Source of the DNA: a virus
Length of the DNA stretch: 59,009 bases
Strand: one strand, 5' to 3'
Virus record (IMG/VR): IMGVR_UViG_3300048063_000379
Coordinates: 1-59,009 of that record
The notes under the pieces are model-generated. The model saw nothing but the letters and a program-made list of their open reading frames with translations. It searched no databases and was not told the origin of the DNA. Of the stretch, positions 10,137 through 18,990 are shown piece by piece; the first letter of the stretch is position 1, and every line of letters starts with the position of its first letter. The position numbers and the translations under genes were made by a program.

Positions 10137-11252
10137 ATGATATACGAAAATATGTCCGTTAGTGGTTCACTTAAAGTGGACAGAGTTACTGCAAGACCAC
10201 CGAAAGGTGTTAAGTCACAGAGACCATCGAACCCATTATCTGGTTCTTTATTCTTGGAAGAATCATCAGAACACACAAGTTATTTAATGGTTTATACGGG
10301 TGTGTCTAATGTGGATGAGGGTTGGGAAAGAATTTCAGCACAACAAAACGAAGGAACTAATTTTAAGTACAGACAAATAATTAATTATTCTTACATCGCC
10401 GGTGGATATAAATCCTCATCACCTTGGAAGAACGTACATAAGGCAACCAACGCAACTGATCAAACAACCCACATTGGTGAGTTATTGGACTATCCCGCAA
10501 ACTACACATCAGGAGCGTGTAATCTTAGAATATTTTTTATGTGGTCTGTAAATACGGATAGTGCACATAAAGGACCAACGTCTCTACATAGTAACACAAC
10601 TTCTGCGGTCAACATGTTTACCGACACTAACTACGCCCACCAATCTAACCATGACTTACAATATAGTAGGTCCGATTGTGGAACCATGTGGAAAGAACAT
10701 GAGTTTGCTTGGATTTTTGCGGGTAACAGAACAGAGGTAGATAAATTTAATTTAACTAATGAAACGACAATAACAAACTATGGGGTAACCTCGATAAGTA
10801 GTAGTGGTGGAGCGAGTTCTTTTTGTAATGAAACCCATGGATATGGATGGAGTACAAGTAGTATAAAAATGGAATTCTCTACGGAGACTATATCAAGTTC
10901 ATCAAGTTCATGGTCAGCACACGGACAACAAAAAGGTATTCCATCTAAAGTTGGTAAGGGTTATGCCGGTAATGAGGGATCTTACCAAGGTGGTTACAAT
11001 TTGAGAAGATGGGATACATCTACAGATACGAATATTGGTAATGTTGCAAAATTAAGATCGAATTGTGGGGAAGAGAATTTCGCTATGGGCCAAGATTGGC
11101 AATACATGTTAGGTTGTTACGGTAGTTCTTTACAGAATAACGATAGTTGGAAAATGTACTATCAAACAGATACGGGAGTTTTAAATCCCGCGGGTCTTCC
11201 ACCGGCAGTAAACGCTGGTACTTCATCAGGTCATTGTGGTTGGAGAGAATAG
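10137..11252 (+). CDS. Fibre-associated adhesin-like protein, paralog 3 of 3
   Basis: 371 aa, third member of the tandem set. It keeps 'NYSYIAGGYKSSSPWKNVHK', 'IGELLDYPANYTSGAC', 'GYAGNEGSYQGGYNLRRWD' and the C-terminal SSGHCGWRE. The N-terminal leader (SGSLKVDRVTARPPKG) differs from the other two, while the ~30 residues at the C-terminus are nearly the same in paralogs 2 and 3. This suggests a fixed C-terminal scaffold with variable exposed loops. The ~58-nt spacer after it is AT-rich and separates the adhesion region from the next group. Confidence 0.75.
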   Translation: MIYENMSVSGSLKVDRVTARPPKGVKSQRPSNPLSGSLFLEESSEHTSYLMVYTGVSNVDEGWERISAQQNEGTNFKYRQIINYSYIAGGYKSSSPWKNVHKATNATDQTTHIGELLDYPANYTSGACNLRIFFMWSVNTDSAHKGPTSLHSNTTSAVNMFTDTNYAHQSNHDLQYSRSDCGTMWKEHEFAWIFAGNRTEVDKFNLTNETTITNYGVTSISSSGGASSFCNETHGYGWSTSSIKMEFSTETISSSSSSWSAHGQQKGIPSKVGKGYAGNEGSYQGGYNLRRWDTSTDTNIGNVAKLRSNCGEENFAMGQDWQYMLGCYGSSLQNNDSWKMYYQTDTGVLNPAGLPPAVNAGTSSGHCGWRE

Positions 11253-11310
11253 TAATAAACACTTTATTTAATTGTTTTTTATACTTATATTATAGTAAAA
11301 TTTTTATTAT

Positions 11311-12075
11311 ATGAAAGAAGAGTATAAATATGAAAAAACCAACAACCTAAAAGATGGTTTAGATACTAAGTTAATTGAAGTTGCGGAACAAGTTTCATTC
11401 GCACTACCAAGGTACAAGGCAGAAAATTTTGTTGGGGGTGCACAAATAACACCTTATGCGAAACTAAAACAATGGTTACTTGAACTTAGAGGTAGAGAAG
11501 ACGCCGTAGAACATTTAGAATATACCGTTAAAAAACAGGATTTGGAAATACAAATCCAAGAGGAGAGTAAAGAATTTTTAACAGACCCTAAAAGAAAACA
11601 GTTGGTAGATCTCACAATTTCAGATATGAAAATAGATCTTAGAAAATTTAAAAGAAATCTTAAAGATGCTTACATAGAGAGACAAGGTTTTATTGATTTA
11701 ATAAAAGATTTCTTAGATACTGACGATGCTAAACTACCTGATGGTAGTGATTTAATTGATGTAATCGGTAATAAAGAATTAGAAGATAAATTTGAACATG
11801 AGTATTGGACTGTTAGGATGGCAAAACAAGCAATGTTAGATATGATTTCATATGGTAGGATCGGTACAGGTAACTTGGATTCTATTTTAATGATGTCCGC
11901 AGAACAACAAAAACAAGTTTTATCTCTCGCTTCTTCTTACACAGTATTTATAGATAAGAACATTAATCAATTAATGGCAAACGCAACTACAAATAGTTTC
12001 TCAATAGAAGAGTCATTGAGAAAACAATTAAAGTTGGGGGAGGCAGATAAACCTGATACTGAAAAACTTTTATAA
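11311..12075 (+). CDS. Unknown phage protein, predicted mostly helical
   Basis: 254 aa, no recognised domain. It is rich in charged residues, with long helical stretches (about residues 60-130 and 200-240). The segment around 'EHEYWTVRMAKQAMLDM' and 'GRIGTGNLDSILMMSAEQQ' looks like a conserved core. The stop shares an A with the start of the next gene (TAATG), so the two are probably translationally coupled. The position just after virion fibre genes makes a structural or assembly role possible; nothing in the sequence proves it. Confidence 0.6.
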   Translation: MKEEYKYEKTNNLKDGLDTKLIEVAEQVSFALPRYKAENFVGGAQITPYAKLKQWLLELRGREDAVEHLEYTVKKQDLEIQIQEESKEFLTDPKRKQLVDLTISDMKIDLRKFKRNLKDAYIERQGFIDLIKDFLDTDDAKLPDGSDLIDVIGNKELEDKFEHEYWTVRMAKQAMLDMISYGRIGTGNLDSILMMSAEQQKQVLSLASSYTVFIDKNINQLMANATTNSFSIEESLRKQLKLGEADKPDTEKLL

Positions 12076-12815
12076 TGAGACATATTATTTTTAAAATAAC
12101 CGGAAACATACCTGGATACATACGAGTTGTTGGGTCCTACATGAATTACTATTATGGGCGTATTGATGACATCTATGACGATATGAGGTTGGAGTTAGAT
12201 AAACTAAATGCATCGGTAATTACTGAAGAAGAAGGTAAGGGTTTCATTTTCGCTGACATATACAAAGATTATATTAGTATTAGAACTAATTCATCGCTGA
12301 TGGATGAGGTTCCGGTCTTAGCCGAATCTTCAGAAACTGATGAAGAAAAAGTTAAGTATACACTTACTCAGGAAGATAGGGATTTAGGTGTTGTTTTTAA
12401 TAAAGTGGTTTTATTAAAAGTTATTTCAGATAGATTTTATACGAGACATAAAGATTTAATGGTTGATGCATCTAACTTAGAAAAGGATACTTGGGAAGAA
12501 CAAAAAAGAGAGGCGTTTGCATATCAATTAGATAATTCGTATTCAACACCCGTTATTGACATACTTTCATCTGGTAGAGGTATTGATAAACAAGTTTTGG
12601 TTGATAAAATAATATCTAACGTAACATCTTATAATACAAAATTAGCAACTTTATTACTTGAACAACAATTATTAGAACAAAGAGTAAAAGATTGTGTCAC
12701 TTTGGCGGATTGTCACAGACTCAAACACGAGAAGTTTGGTATCTCCTTAAGTAAACAACAAAGAGAAGAGGAAGGAATTGAGAGCACCCCATTGACACTG
12801 AAGATGGATTTCTAA
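12075..12815 (+). CDS. Unknown protein coupled to the preceding gene
   Basis: 246 aa, starting inside the stop codon of the previous gene. No catalytic motif or membrane segment is seen. The N-terminal ~90 residues look alpha/beta (IIFKITGNIPGYIRVVGSYM), and the C-terminal half is helical and charged, ending in a Lys/Glu-rich tail. It and its upstream neighbour probably form a pair. Ten A-rich bases separate it from the radical SAM gene, so the whole run to 15509 could be one transcript. Confidence 0.55.
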   Translation: MRHIIFKITGNIPGYIRVVGSYMNYYYGRIDDIYDDMRLELDKLNASVITEEEGKGFIFADIYKDYISIRTNSSLMDEVPVLAESSETDEEKVKYTLTQEDRDLGVVFNKVVLLKVISDRFYTRHKDLMVDASNLEKDTWEEQKREAFAYQLDNSYSTPVIDILSSGRGIDKQVLVDKIISNVTSYNTKLATLLLEQQLLEQRVKDCVTLADCHRLKHEKFGISLSKQQREEEGIESTPLTLKMDF

Positions 12816-12825
12816 AAAAAACTAA

Positions 12826-13824
12826 ATGAATTTAGCAATAAATGGTACATGTGCTAAAGGTTGTTCTTTCTGTTTCACAAAAGAAGATGCGAGACTAAAA
12901 CATACTCTTGGTGAGATGTCAATAGAAAAAGTAGGTGAACTACTTGATCATTTTGATATTGAAGGATCTAGAGAGGAGGTTACAATACTTGGAGGGGAAC
13001 CCACACAACATTCAAATTTTATGGGTCTGATGGATTATATAATCTCAAGAGGTTATAAGGTTAATCTTGTCAGTAATTTACTATTTGGTAAAAGAACCTT
13101 AGATTATATAACAAACAACATAAAACATATTAGGTGGATATTACCTAATGGTGCTGAGTTGGATGAAAAAAATAGGTTAAATCTATTTAAGAAAAACTAC
13201 TTATCACTTTACTCAACCTATGCAAACACATGGGGATTTGAGGACAATTCAAGATTATTTATTGCAATAACACTTTCGTCCGATTGGAAGGAAAGAAAAA
13301 TGTTTGAATACATTAAGTGGTTATATCATGCTTTGGATGGTAAATTAAATGCAATAAGGTTAGGTTTAGATTTAACAGGTACTTACCTAATTAACAATAA
13401 AGAAATGGGTAAAGAAGTTACTAAGATATTAAAGTTTGGACTTTACAATAATATTCAAGTGACCTCTGATTGTCAAGTACCACCGTGTTTGTGGGAGGGG
13501 GGAAACAAACAATCAATTATGGAGAACTCTTTAGGGTTCGCGACTTTCAAAATACCAGGTTACGATAAAATTTGTGGTTTCATGCCTTTAGATATATTCC
13601 CTGATGGATCCTCAATACACTGTTACCCATTACAAGATAAAGTTAAGATAGATAATGTATTGAAAATATCGGGAGAAAACAATATATTATCATTGAGGGA
13701 TAAGTTCGATGATTTATATCGAGAAAACCATAAAGATTATAGTATACCACAAGATTGTTTAGATTGTGTTTTTTATAAAACAGAATGTAATGGTATTTGT
13801 GGAGGTTGTTTAGAAAATGAGTAA
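12826..13824 (+). CDS. Radical SAM enzyme with C-terminal auxiliary-cluster cysteines
   Basis: 332 aa. The N-terminus carries the radical SAM [4Fe-4S] motif Cys9-x3-Cys13-x2-Cys16 (TCAKGCSFCF), followed by a GGEP-type SAM-contact motif (LGGEPTQH, about residues 53-60). The C-terminus has Cys311, Cys314, Cys321, Cys325 and Cys328, a SPASM/Twitch-like arrangement that normally binds extra FeS clusters. The family makes a 5'-deoxyadenosyl radical to modify peptides, sugars or RNA. It overlaps the following gene by 8 nt, and that gene overlaps a methyltransferase, so the three probably act on one substrate. The substrate cannot be read from sequence; peptide, nucleotide-sugar and RNA modification are all possible. 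Confidence 0.8.
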   Translation: MNLAINGTCAKGCSFCFTKEDARLKHTLGEMSIEKVGELLDHFDIEGSREEVTILGGEPTQHSNFMGLMDYIISRGYKVNLVSNLLFGKRTLDYITNNIKHIRWILPNGAELDEKNRLNLFKKNYLSLYSTYANTWGFEDNSRLFIAITLSSDWKERKMFEYIKWLYHALDGKLNAIRLGLDLTGTYLINNKEMGKEVTKILKFGLYNNIQVTSDCQVPPCLWEGGNKQSIMENSLGFATFKIPGYDKICGFMPLDIFPDGSSIHCYPLQDKVKIDNVLKISGENNILSLRDKFDDLYRENHKDYSIPQDCLDCVFYKTECNGICGGCLENE

Positions 13825-14857
13825 AATATTCTCAATACCATTAAATCCTATGTTAAGTGAACAGGCGTTCACACATGTATTCTATCCATTTCTACAAAAG
13901 AATAAGGATTGGATATATGATATATACTTTACCTGTAGAATACCCCCTTTTACTCAGGATGCTATGGGGTCTGTTATAAATGAAGACGATAGATATTCAG
14001 TTTTTGATAATGCGTTGATGATACAGGAGACTTTAGGTATAAAAATTAGTGCTACATTCAATAATTTTAACGTGTCTCCCAAATATGAAAATTATAAATT
14101 ATTTATTGAAAACTTAAAACCACTTTATGATAAAGGTTTAAGGTCCATGACGATACCTCACGGTCATTGGGTGGCTATGGGTTTAAAGGACCATTTTCCT
14201 GAGATGCATATTAAAAATACCATACTCAGGAAGGTTAATACCGCACAAGATTTTTGGTACTCCGCCGAACAAGGGTTTGACTACATTAATGTTGATAGAA
14301 TATTGATGAGGGATATGGAGGAACTAAAGAACATTAGAAGAGCACAACTCATGTTTCAACAAAAACATGGTAGATACGTTGAGATTGCGTTATTAACAAA
14401 TGAAGGTTGTTTAGGTAGATGTCCCGTTATGGATGAACACTACTCATATAATAACTTAAGAAAACCTAACGAATTACCGTATTTTCACCATGAGATATCA
14501 AAAGTCACATGTGAACATAAATGGGAAAACGAAATCGGTGCGTTCTTCTTTAAAACTGCAACCATACCACCATTTAAAAAAGAATTTGATGAATACCTAA
14601 ATCATATCGATGTCTATAAAATGCATGGTAGGGATAGTTTTGATAGATTAAATGAAACTATGGAAATAGTGGAATCTTATTCACAAGGTAAGGACATCTT
14701 ATCAAAATCCTCAGAAATATATTTAGATGGTGTCCCTCATGAAGAGTTAAGGGGTTGGAGAAATAAGATCAAGAAATGTAAATTTCAATGTTGGGATTGT
14801 AATTATTGTGATATTGTCTCTGAACACAAAAAAAAGAAATTAAATGGATCTAATTAA
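13817..14857 (+). CDS. U32-peptidase-like (UbiU/YhbU-type) FeS protein
   Basis: 346 aa. It resembles the U32 'peptidase' TIM-barrel family: an alternating beta/alpha first half, then 'INVDRILMRDMEELKNIRR' and 'LLTNEGCLGRCPVMDEH', the NxGCxxRCP signature with Cys198 and Cys202, then Cys232 in SKVTC. U32 proteins bind a [4Fe-4S] cluster through such Cys and act in O2-independent hydroxylations (ubiquinone, tRNA) or collagen-type peptide cleavage. A second Cys group near the end (Cys321, 325, 328, 331) could hold another cluster and parallels the radical SAM partner. It overlaps both neighbours. Family assignment is by motif and only moderately sure; the substrate is unknown. Confidence 0.6.
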   Translation: MSKIFSIPLNPMLSEQAFTHVFYPFLQKNKDWIYDIYFTCRIPPFTQDAMGSVINEDDRYSVFDNALMIQETLGIKISATFNNFNVSPKYENYKLFIENLKPLYDKGLRSMTIPHGHWVAMGLKDHFPEMHIKNTILRKVNTAQDFWYSAEQGFDYINVDRILMRDMEELKNIRRAQLMFQQKHGRYVEIALLTNEGCLGRCPVMDEHYSYNNLRKPNELPYFHHEISKVTCEHKWENEIGAFFFKTATIPPFKKEFDEYLNHIDVYKMHGRDSFDRLNETMEIVESYSQGKDILSKSSEIYLDGVPHEELRGWRNKIKKCKFQCWDCNYCDIVSEHKKKKLNGSN

Positions 14858-15509
14858 ACACATTGATGAATCCATTGAGTGGGGGAATAGAGAGGTTTCT
14901 AAACTTAACCAAGACGTACTCAACATTCACGGTATCACTAGTAACAAAGTTAGATGTTTCTTAAATAACCTATGTTCAATAGGTGGGACTTATTTGGAGA
15001 TAGGTGTCTTCAGAGGAGCAACTTTTTGTTCATCAATCTACAATAATGATAATCTTCACAGTATAGGTATTGATAATTTTGCATCACCCAACCTTATGCC
15101 GATGGGTGTGAGTCAGAAATTAGCAACATATTTAAAACAAGGTATTGACACCCCACCACAAGAAGATTTTTTAAATAATGTTAAGAGGTTTGGAAAAACT
15201 GAACAGATTGACGTTTATAAAACAGACTATACCACATTTGATTACACCCAACTACCTAAGTTAGATATTATATTTTATGACGGGGATACTAAATTCCATG
15301 ATCAGTATGTTACACTTAAAAAATTAATCCCCCAATTCTCAGACAAAACAATACTCATAATGGATGATTGGAATTGGAACAGTGGTGCGTTAGATCGAGT
15401 GATACACGAGGAAAAACTATTTGTGACCCATCAAAGAGAAATTTATACAAGTGGTGAGGATATGTCAGATTTTTGGAATGGATTGGGTATTTTTTTATTT
15501 GAAAGGTAG
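14844..15509 (+). CDS. Class I SAM methyltransferase (Methyltransf_24-like)
   Basis: 221 aa, starting 14 nt inside the preceding gene. Motif I is 'YLEIGVFRGAT' (about residues 50-60), followed by an acidic turn 'IGIDNFASP'. 'DIIFYDGDTKFHDQY' and 'ILIMDDWNW' correspond to the later strands of the Rossmann-like fold and to the metal-binding acidic residues of the Methyltransf_24 group. These enzymes often methylate sugars or small molecules. As the third gene of an overlapping radical SAM / U32-like set, it probably completes the same modification. It could draw on SAM from the MetK encoded at 47404-48372. Confidence 0.7.
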   Translation: MDLIKHIDESIEWGNREVSKLNQDVLNIHGITSNKVRCFLNNLCSIGGTYLEIGVFRGATFCSSIYNNDNLHSIGIDNFASPNLMPMGVSQKLATYLKQGIDTPPQEDFLNNVKRFGKTEQIDVYKTDYTTFDYTQLPKLDIIFYDGDTKFHDQYVTLKKLIPQFSDKTILIMDDWNWNSGALDRVIHEEKLFVTHQREIYTSGEDMSDFWNGLGIFLFER

Positions 15510-15540
15510 TTGACTATTGTCTAAATTTTATTTATATTTT
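15510..15540 (+). promoter_or_regulatory. Bacteroidota-type promoter
   Basis: TTG at 15510-15512, 20 bp, TATATTTT at 15533-15540. It begins just after the methyltransferase stop and precedes the outer-membrane protein gene by 20 nt. Spacing is the same as in several other sites in this window. Confidence 0.6.
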
Positions 15541-15560
15541 ATCTAAATAAAAACATATAC

Positions 15561-16418
15561 ATGCAAAAATTAATATTATCAATATTGTTAGTGTTAGGAA
15601 CACATCAATTATCGGCACAATACTCGGGACGAGCACTTAGTAATGGTCAACAAGACAGTACACAAGTTAAAAAATTAAACGAGGTTGTAGTTACAGCCAA
15701 AAAGTATAGTCAATTCGAATTAGTGGGTGAGAATAACCAACCCGCTTGGACATTAGTAAGAAAATTTCCATCAACCAGAACTTATATTATGGTCCCTAAG
15801 GGTACTGTGATGTATGAAAAATGGTTCGATATGAGAACACCAAGAGGTGGTGACCCAACAGAAGTTAGAATGAGAGATGAGATTGCATTTGGTCTAGCTA
15901 ATAGATTAGAGTTGGATCTATATATTCACACAGTTTATAAATCTGATGGGTATGAATCTTCATACGGTTTCAGAGGGTTTTCGTGGGAGATAAGATACGC
16001 ACTTGCCGAATGGGGTAAGATATGGGGTAATCCAACTTTGTACTTTGAACACAAATTATTGGATGGTAAATACCAAGGTATAGAACCAAAACTACTTTTA
16101 GGTGATCGTATTGGTAAAAGAGGAATATGGGGCGTAAACTTAATTTATGAGGCGTATACTGCACCAACACGAGAAGACCAAAAAAGAGAGTACGCTTATA
16201 CCGCATCTTATGGTCAGGTAATAAATGATGATTTAACGATAGGTCTGTCTAACATGTTTAGACATAACGATGTAGATGGTTCAAATGAATGGTATGTTGG
16301 ACCCGCACTACAATATAGATTTAACGGTAATGCATATGTAAACTTTGAATTACTGCCAGGTCTTAATGAAGATGCGAAGAAGTTTAGAAATACCATTATT
16401 TTTGGATGGAGATTCTAA
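15561..16418 (+). CDS. Outer-membrane beta-barrel protein with TonB-box-like motif
   Basis: 285 aa. A clear signal peptide (MQKLILSILLVLGTHQLSAQ, residues 1-20) is followed at residues 39-48 by LNEVVVTAKK, which closely resembles the TonB box of Bacteroidota TonB-dependent receptors. The rest alternates hydrophobic and polar residues in short strands and ends in 'TIIFGWRF', a typical barrel C-terminus. It is far too short for a full TonB-dependent receptor and has no plug domain. Possible roles are a small porin, a decoy receptor or superinfection exclusion by engaging TonB. It has its own promoter and overlaps the next gene by 13 nt. Confidence 0.75.
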   Translation: MQKLILSILLVLGTHQLSAQYSGRALSNGQQDSTQVKKLNEVVVTAKKYSQFELVGENNQPAWTLVRKFPSTRTYIMVPKGTVMYEKWFDMRTPRGGDPTEVRMRDEIAFGLANRLELDLYIHTVYKSDGYESSYGFRGFSWEIRYALAEWGKIWGNPTLYFEHKLLDGKYQGIEPKLLLGDRIGKRGIWGVNLIYEAYTAPTREDQKREYAYTASYGQVINDDLTIGLSNMFRHNDVDGSNEWYVGPALQYRFNGNAYVNFELLPGLNEDAKKFRNTIIFGWRF

Positions 16419-17419
16419 TTAAAAACCAAGACTTCCTACTTTACTTAGGATTCATTATGGTCATAACGGGAATCCTAAAAGAAAAGGGATACCTTACTGA
16501 CGTATTTAGTCTTTTACTAAAGACAGTGAAATCAAAGAAAATAGTTTTATTTCTAATTTCACTATTTGGTGGGGTTTTACCGATACCTGGTAGGGTTGCG
16601 GTTTCTGCGGGAATACTCGATACAATTGCCCCAAAAGATAAGAGGGGTAGGGAGAATTATGGTATCATAGATTACCTATCAACACACCACTATTACATAT
16701 GGTCACCTTTAGAGAAAACGGTAATCATACCTATGGCGATATTAGGTGTAACTTATGGAGAACTAATCAATATATTGTATCCACTTTTAATTATATCTTT
16801 ATTAGTTATATGTGGTTTTATATATAAATTTGAAGACGGTAATATAGAAATACCAAAAATCCATAAGATCAATTATAAGAACGTTTATCTTATATTCTTA
16901 CCGTTCATACTAACATTGGTATTATCGGGTCTTACGGATCGTTATTTACCTTTATTTTGTGGTTTTACTCTGTACTTAGTCAGTTACTCTAACTCGTGGG
17001 GTAAATTACTTAAACACGTCAATTGGAAATTGGTAATTAGTGTAGGGGTTGTGATTGTATTTTCTAATTTCATATCTCAATACAATGAACAAATAAAAAC
17101 ATATTTAGAGGGGGTTACCACAACTTATAATATTTTTTTGGTTGGAGGTTTATGTTTCTTGAGTTCGTTCTTATTGGGGTCATCAGGTAAATACGCGGGA
17201 ATAGTTTCAATAGTCAGCTCAATAGTGGGTATTGAATATTTTCTTTTCTTATTTACAATGTGTTACTCAGGTTATTTATTATCTCCAACACATAAGTGTG
17301 TTTACATAGGACAACAATATTTTGGTACTCCCATAAAAAAATATATCTCATCCATTTCGGTATGGACAATAATTATGATAGTCTACAGTGTTTTAGACTT
17401 GACTTTTAAATTAAAATAA
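16406..17419 (+). CDS. Polytopic inner-membrane protein, DUF401-like
   Basis: 337 aa with about 9-10 hydrophobic segments. Conserved-looking polar elements sit between them: 'GGVLPIPGRVAVSAGILD' and 'GIIDYLSTHHYYIWSPLEK' (about residues 55-120). The P-x-PG plus acidic/aromatic loop recalls DUF401 and related ion-transporter-like membrane proteins, which are usually encoded by cells, not phages. It starts inside the last codons of the outer-membrane barrel gene, so the two are probably co-translated and may form an envelope-spanning pair. The substrate is unknown. Confidence 0.6.
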   Translation: MEILIKNQDFLLYLGFIMVITGILKEKGYLTDVFSLLLKTVKSKKIVLFLISLFGGVLPIPGRVAVSAGILDTIAPKDKRGRENYGIIDYLSTHHYYIWSPLEKTVIIPMAILGVTYGELINILYPLLIISLLVICGFIYKFEDGNIEIPKIHKINYKNVYLIFLPFILTLVLSGLTDRYLPLFCGFTLYLVSYSNSWGKLLKHVNWKLVISVGVVIVFSNFISQYNEQIKTYLEGVTTTYNIFLVGGLCFLSSFLLGSSGKYAGIVSIVSSIVGIEYFLFLFTMCYSGYLLSPTHKCVYIGQQYFGTPIKKYISSISVWTIIMIVYSVLDLTFKLK

Positions 17420-17444
17420 ACTATATTTCTAAAAAAATAACATT

Positions 17445-17888
17445 ATGTCAACAAAGTTAACAATCGATCAAATCTTACAATTAGATGCAGAAATAAACGG
17501 ATATACCAATCCTCAAAATGGTGAAGTTATCTATGAAGGTTTTGCATCACAACCATTATCAATTCTTTTAAAATACGAACTCAGAGAATTGTCTGATAAA
17601 TTAAAAGAAGAAAGAACTAAGGTTGATGAATTAAGAAACGAACTAATTGAAAAATTTGGTGAAAAAACTGAAGAGGGTGGTATACAAATTACTCCTACAG
17701 TAGAACAAAAAAAGGGAAAGAAAACAGAAACGGTTAAAAATCCTAAGTATGTAGAATTCTTGAATGAATATAATAAGTTACTATCTAAGGAGATAGAGTT
17801 GGATCATCCTGTAATCACTAAAGAAGATCTTAAAGATGCGGGTAAAACCAAAGACCAATATAACATCCTATTTAATTTGGTAGGATAA
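17445..17888 (+). CDS. Coiled-coil phage protein of unknown function
   Basis: 147 aa. The N-terminal 35 residues contain 'NGEVIYEGFASQPLSILLKYEL', followed by a charged coiled-coil helix (about residues 45-75) and a Lys-rich linker (VEQKKGKKTETVKN). No catalytic motif. Preceded by TAACATT and an A run, with no Shine-Dalgarno. The stop is 2 nt from the 3' end of the convergent glycosylation operon. Confidence 0.55.
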   Translation: MSTKLTIDQILQLDAEINGYTNPQNGEVIYEGFASQPLSILLKYELRELSDKLKEERTKVDELRNELIEKFGEKTEEGGIQITPTVEQKKGKKTETVKNPKYVEFLNEYNKLLSKEIELDHPVITKEDLKDAGKTKDQYNILFNLVG

Positions 17889-17889
17889 A

Positions 17890-18990
17890 TTAAACTTTTC
17901 TTTTAATCACAATTTTCAAATTTCCGATTTGATATTCCCCTACATCGTAGTGTGGAATTGATAATCGGATTTTGTTTATTACATGAAGATCTTCTTCGTT
18001 CATTGGTTCGGTCTCGATTATCGTAACATCCACCATATCAGTTAATAGAAATTTAGATCTTAAATCGTAGTTGGTATTAGGTTGTTCGTTTGCAATATAT
18101 TCAGTGGGTGTGGTACCCCCTAAATACAATTTATCAAAATAAGGTTCCAACTTATATAGGTGTCTATCACTCCTCAATTTAATACCCATATTAAAAGTGG
18201 GGTAATTAAAAATTTCGTCCTCCCAATAATACAGTTCATTAAAAGTGGGTATGGTAATCCCCCATTTACGTATAAAGTTACGTATGTTTCTGTGTTCACT
18301 TAATTTACTTTCTTCGGACCTTAATACTCTACTGGTTTTAGAAACAAAATGATATACTACGGCACATTCAGTTGTTTTAAGTAGGTAACCCTTTAATTTG
18401 GCTCTAATAATGAAATCATCATCTTCACAGAAAAAAGGGTCAAAAGTAAAACCATCGAATAAACCAACATCAATAAATGTTTTCTTATAACCCGACATAA
18501 AAAATGTGGCCCCATTAACTAATTCCTTTCTTTCCTTAACTTTGTCAACGTATTGATCAAACAAGTGGTAATTAAAATCATTAAACCCTCTACCCAATTC
18601 TAATATAACTTTACCAGGTCTCTTATGTCCCTTAAAAATAGGGGGTTCAATAGTGGTATATGTGATGAGAGACTTTTCATCAATTAGTTCTGATAAATTC
18701 TCTAAAAAATTCTTACCGATCACCATATCATTATGAATCAAAACCAATTTATCAGTATCAACTAACTTGATCGCCGAATTATAATTGTCTGAGAAAGTTA
18801 ATTGATCGTCATCATGTATGTAGGAAAGGTTATCATCATCCAAAGACTGTAACCAATCTAATGTACCATCCGTAGACCCACCACTACTAATAACCATAGG
18901 GGCATCAGGGTATATATCCCTAATCCTTTTATGTGTATTCTTAGTATAATCTAAGTTATTAAAAACGGCAAGTACTAAAGAGATATCCAT
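17890..18990 (-). CDS. Family 2 glycosyltransferase
   Basis: 366 aa. The GT-A fold N-terminus 'MDISLVLAVFNNLDYT' is followed by the nucleotide-sugar region around 'VISSGGSTDGTLDWL'. A metal-binding acidic motif follows in 'LVLIHNDMVIG', then 'PFFCEDDDFIIRAKLKGY', the acceptor-side acidic motif of GT2 enzymes. It transfers a sugar from an NDP-sugar to an acceptor in the cytoplasm. The C-terminal ~100 residues are an unassigned extension. It is the last gene of a minus-strand glycosylation operon and abuts the previous gene (shared base at 18990). Confidence 0.8.
   Translation of the reverse strand: MDISLVLAVFNNLDYTKNTHKRIRDIYPDAPMVISSGGSTDGTLDWLQSLDDDNLSYIHDDDQLTFSDNYNSAIKLVDTDKLVLIHNDMVIGKNFLENLSELIDEKSLITYTTIEPPIFKGHKRPGKVILELGRGFNDFNYHLFDQYVDKVKERKELVNGATFFMSGYKKTFIDVGLFDGFTFDPFFCEDDDFIIRAKLKGYLLKTTECAVVYHFVSKTSRVLRSEESKLSEHRNIRNFIRKWGITIPTFNELYYWEDEIFNYPTFNMGIKLRSDRHLYKLEPYFDKLYLGGTTPTEYIANEQPNTNYDLRSKFLLTDMVDVTIIETEPMNEEDLHVINKIRLSIPHYDVGEYQIGNLKIVIKRKV

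Noticed and set aside
7854-11252. Diversity-generating retroelement variable repeats in the adhesin genes
   Set aside because: The variable part is central, not at the 3' end, there is no adenine-biased codon pattern, and no reverse transcriptase or template repeat is visible in the window.
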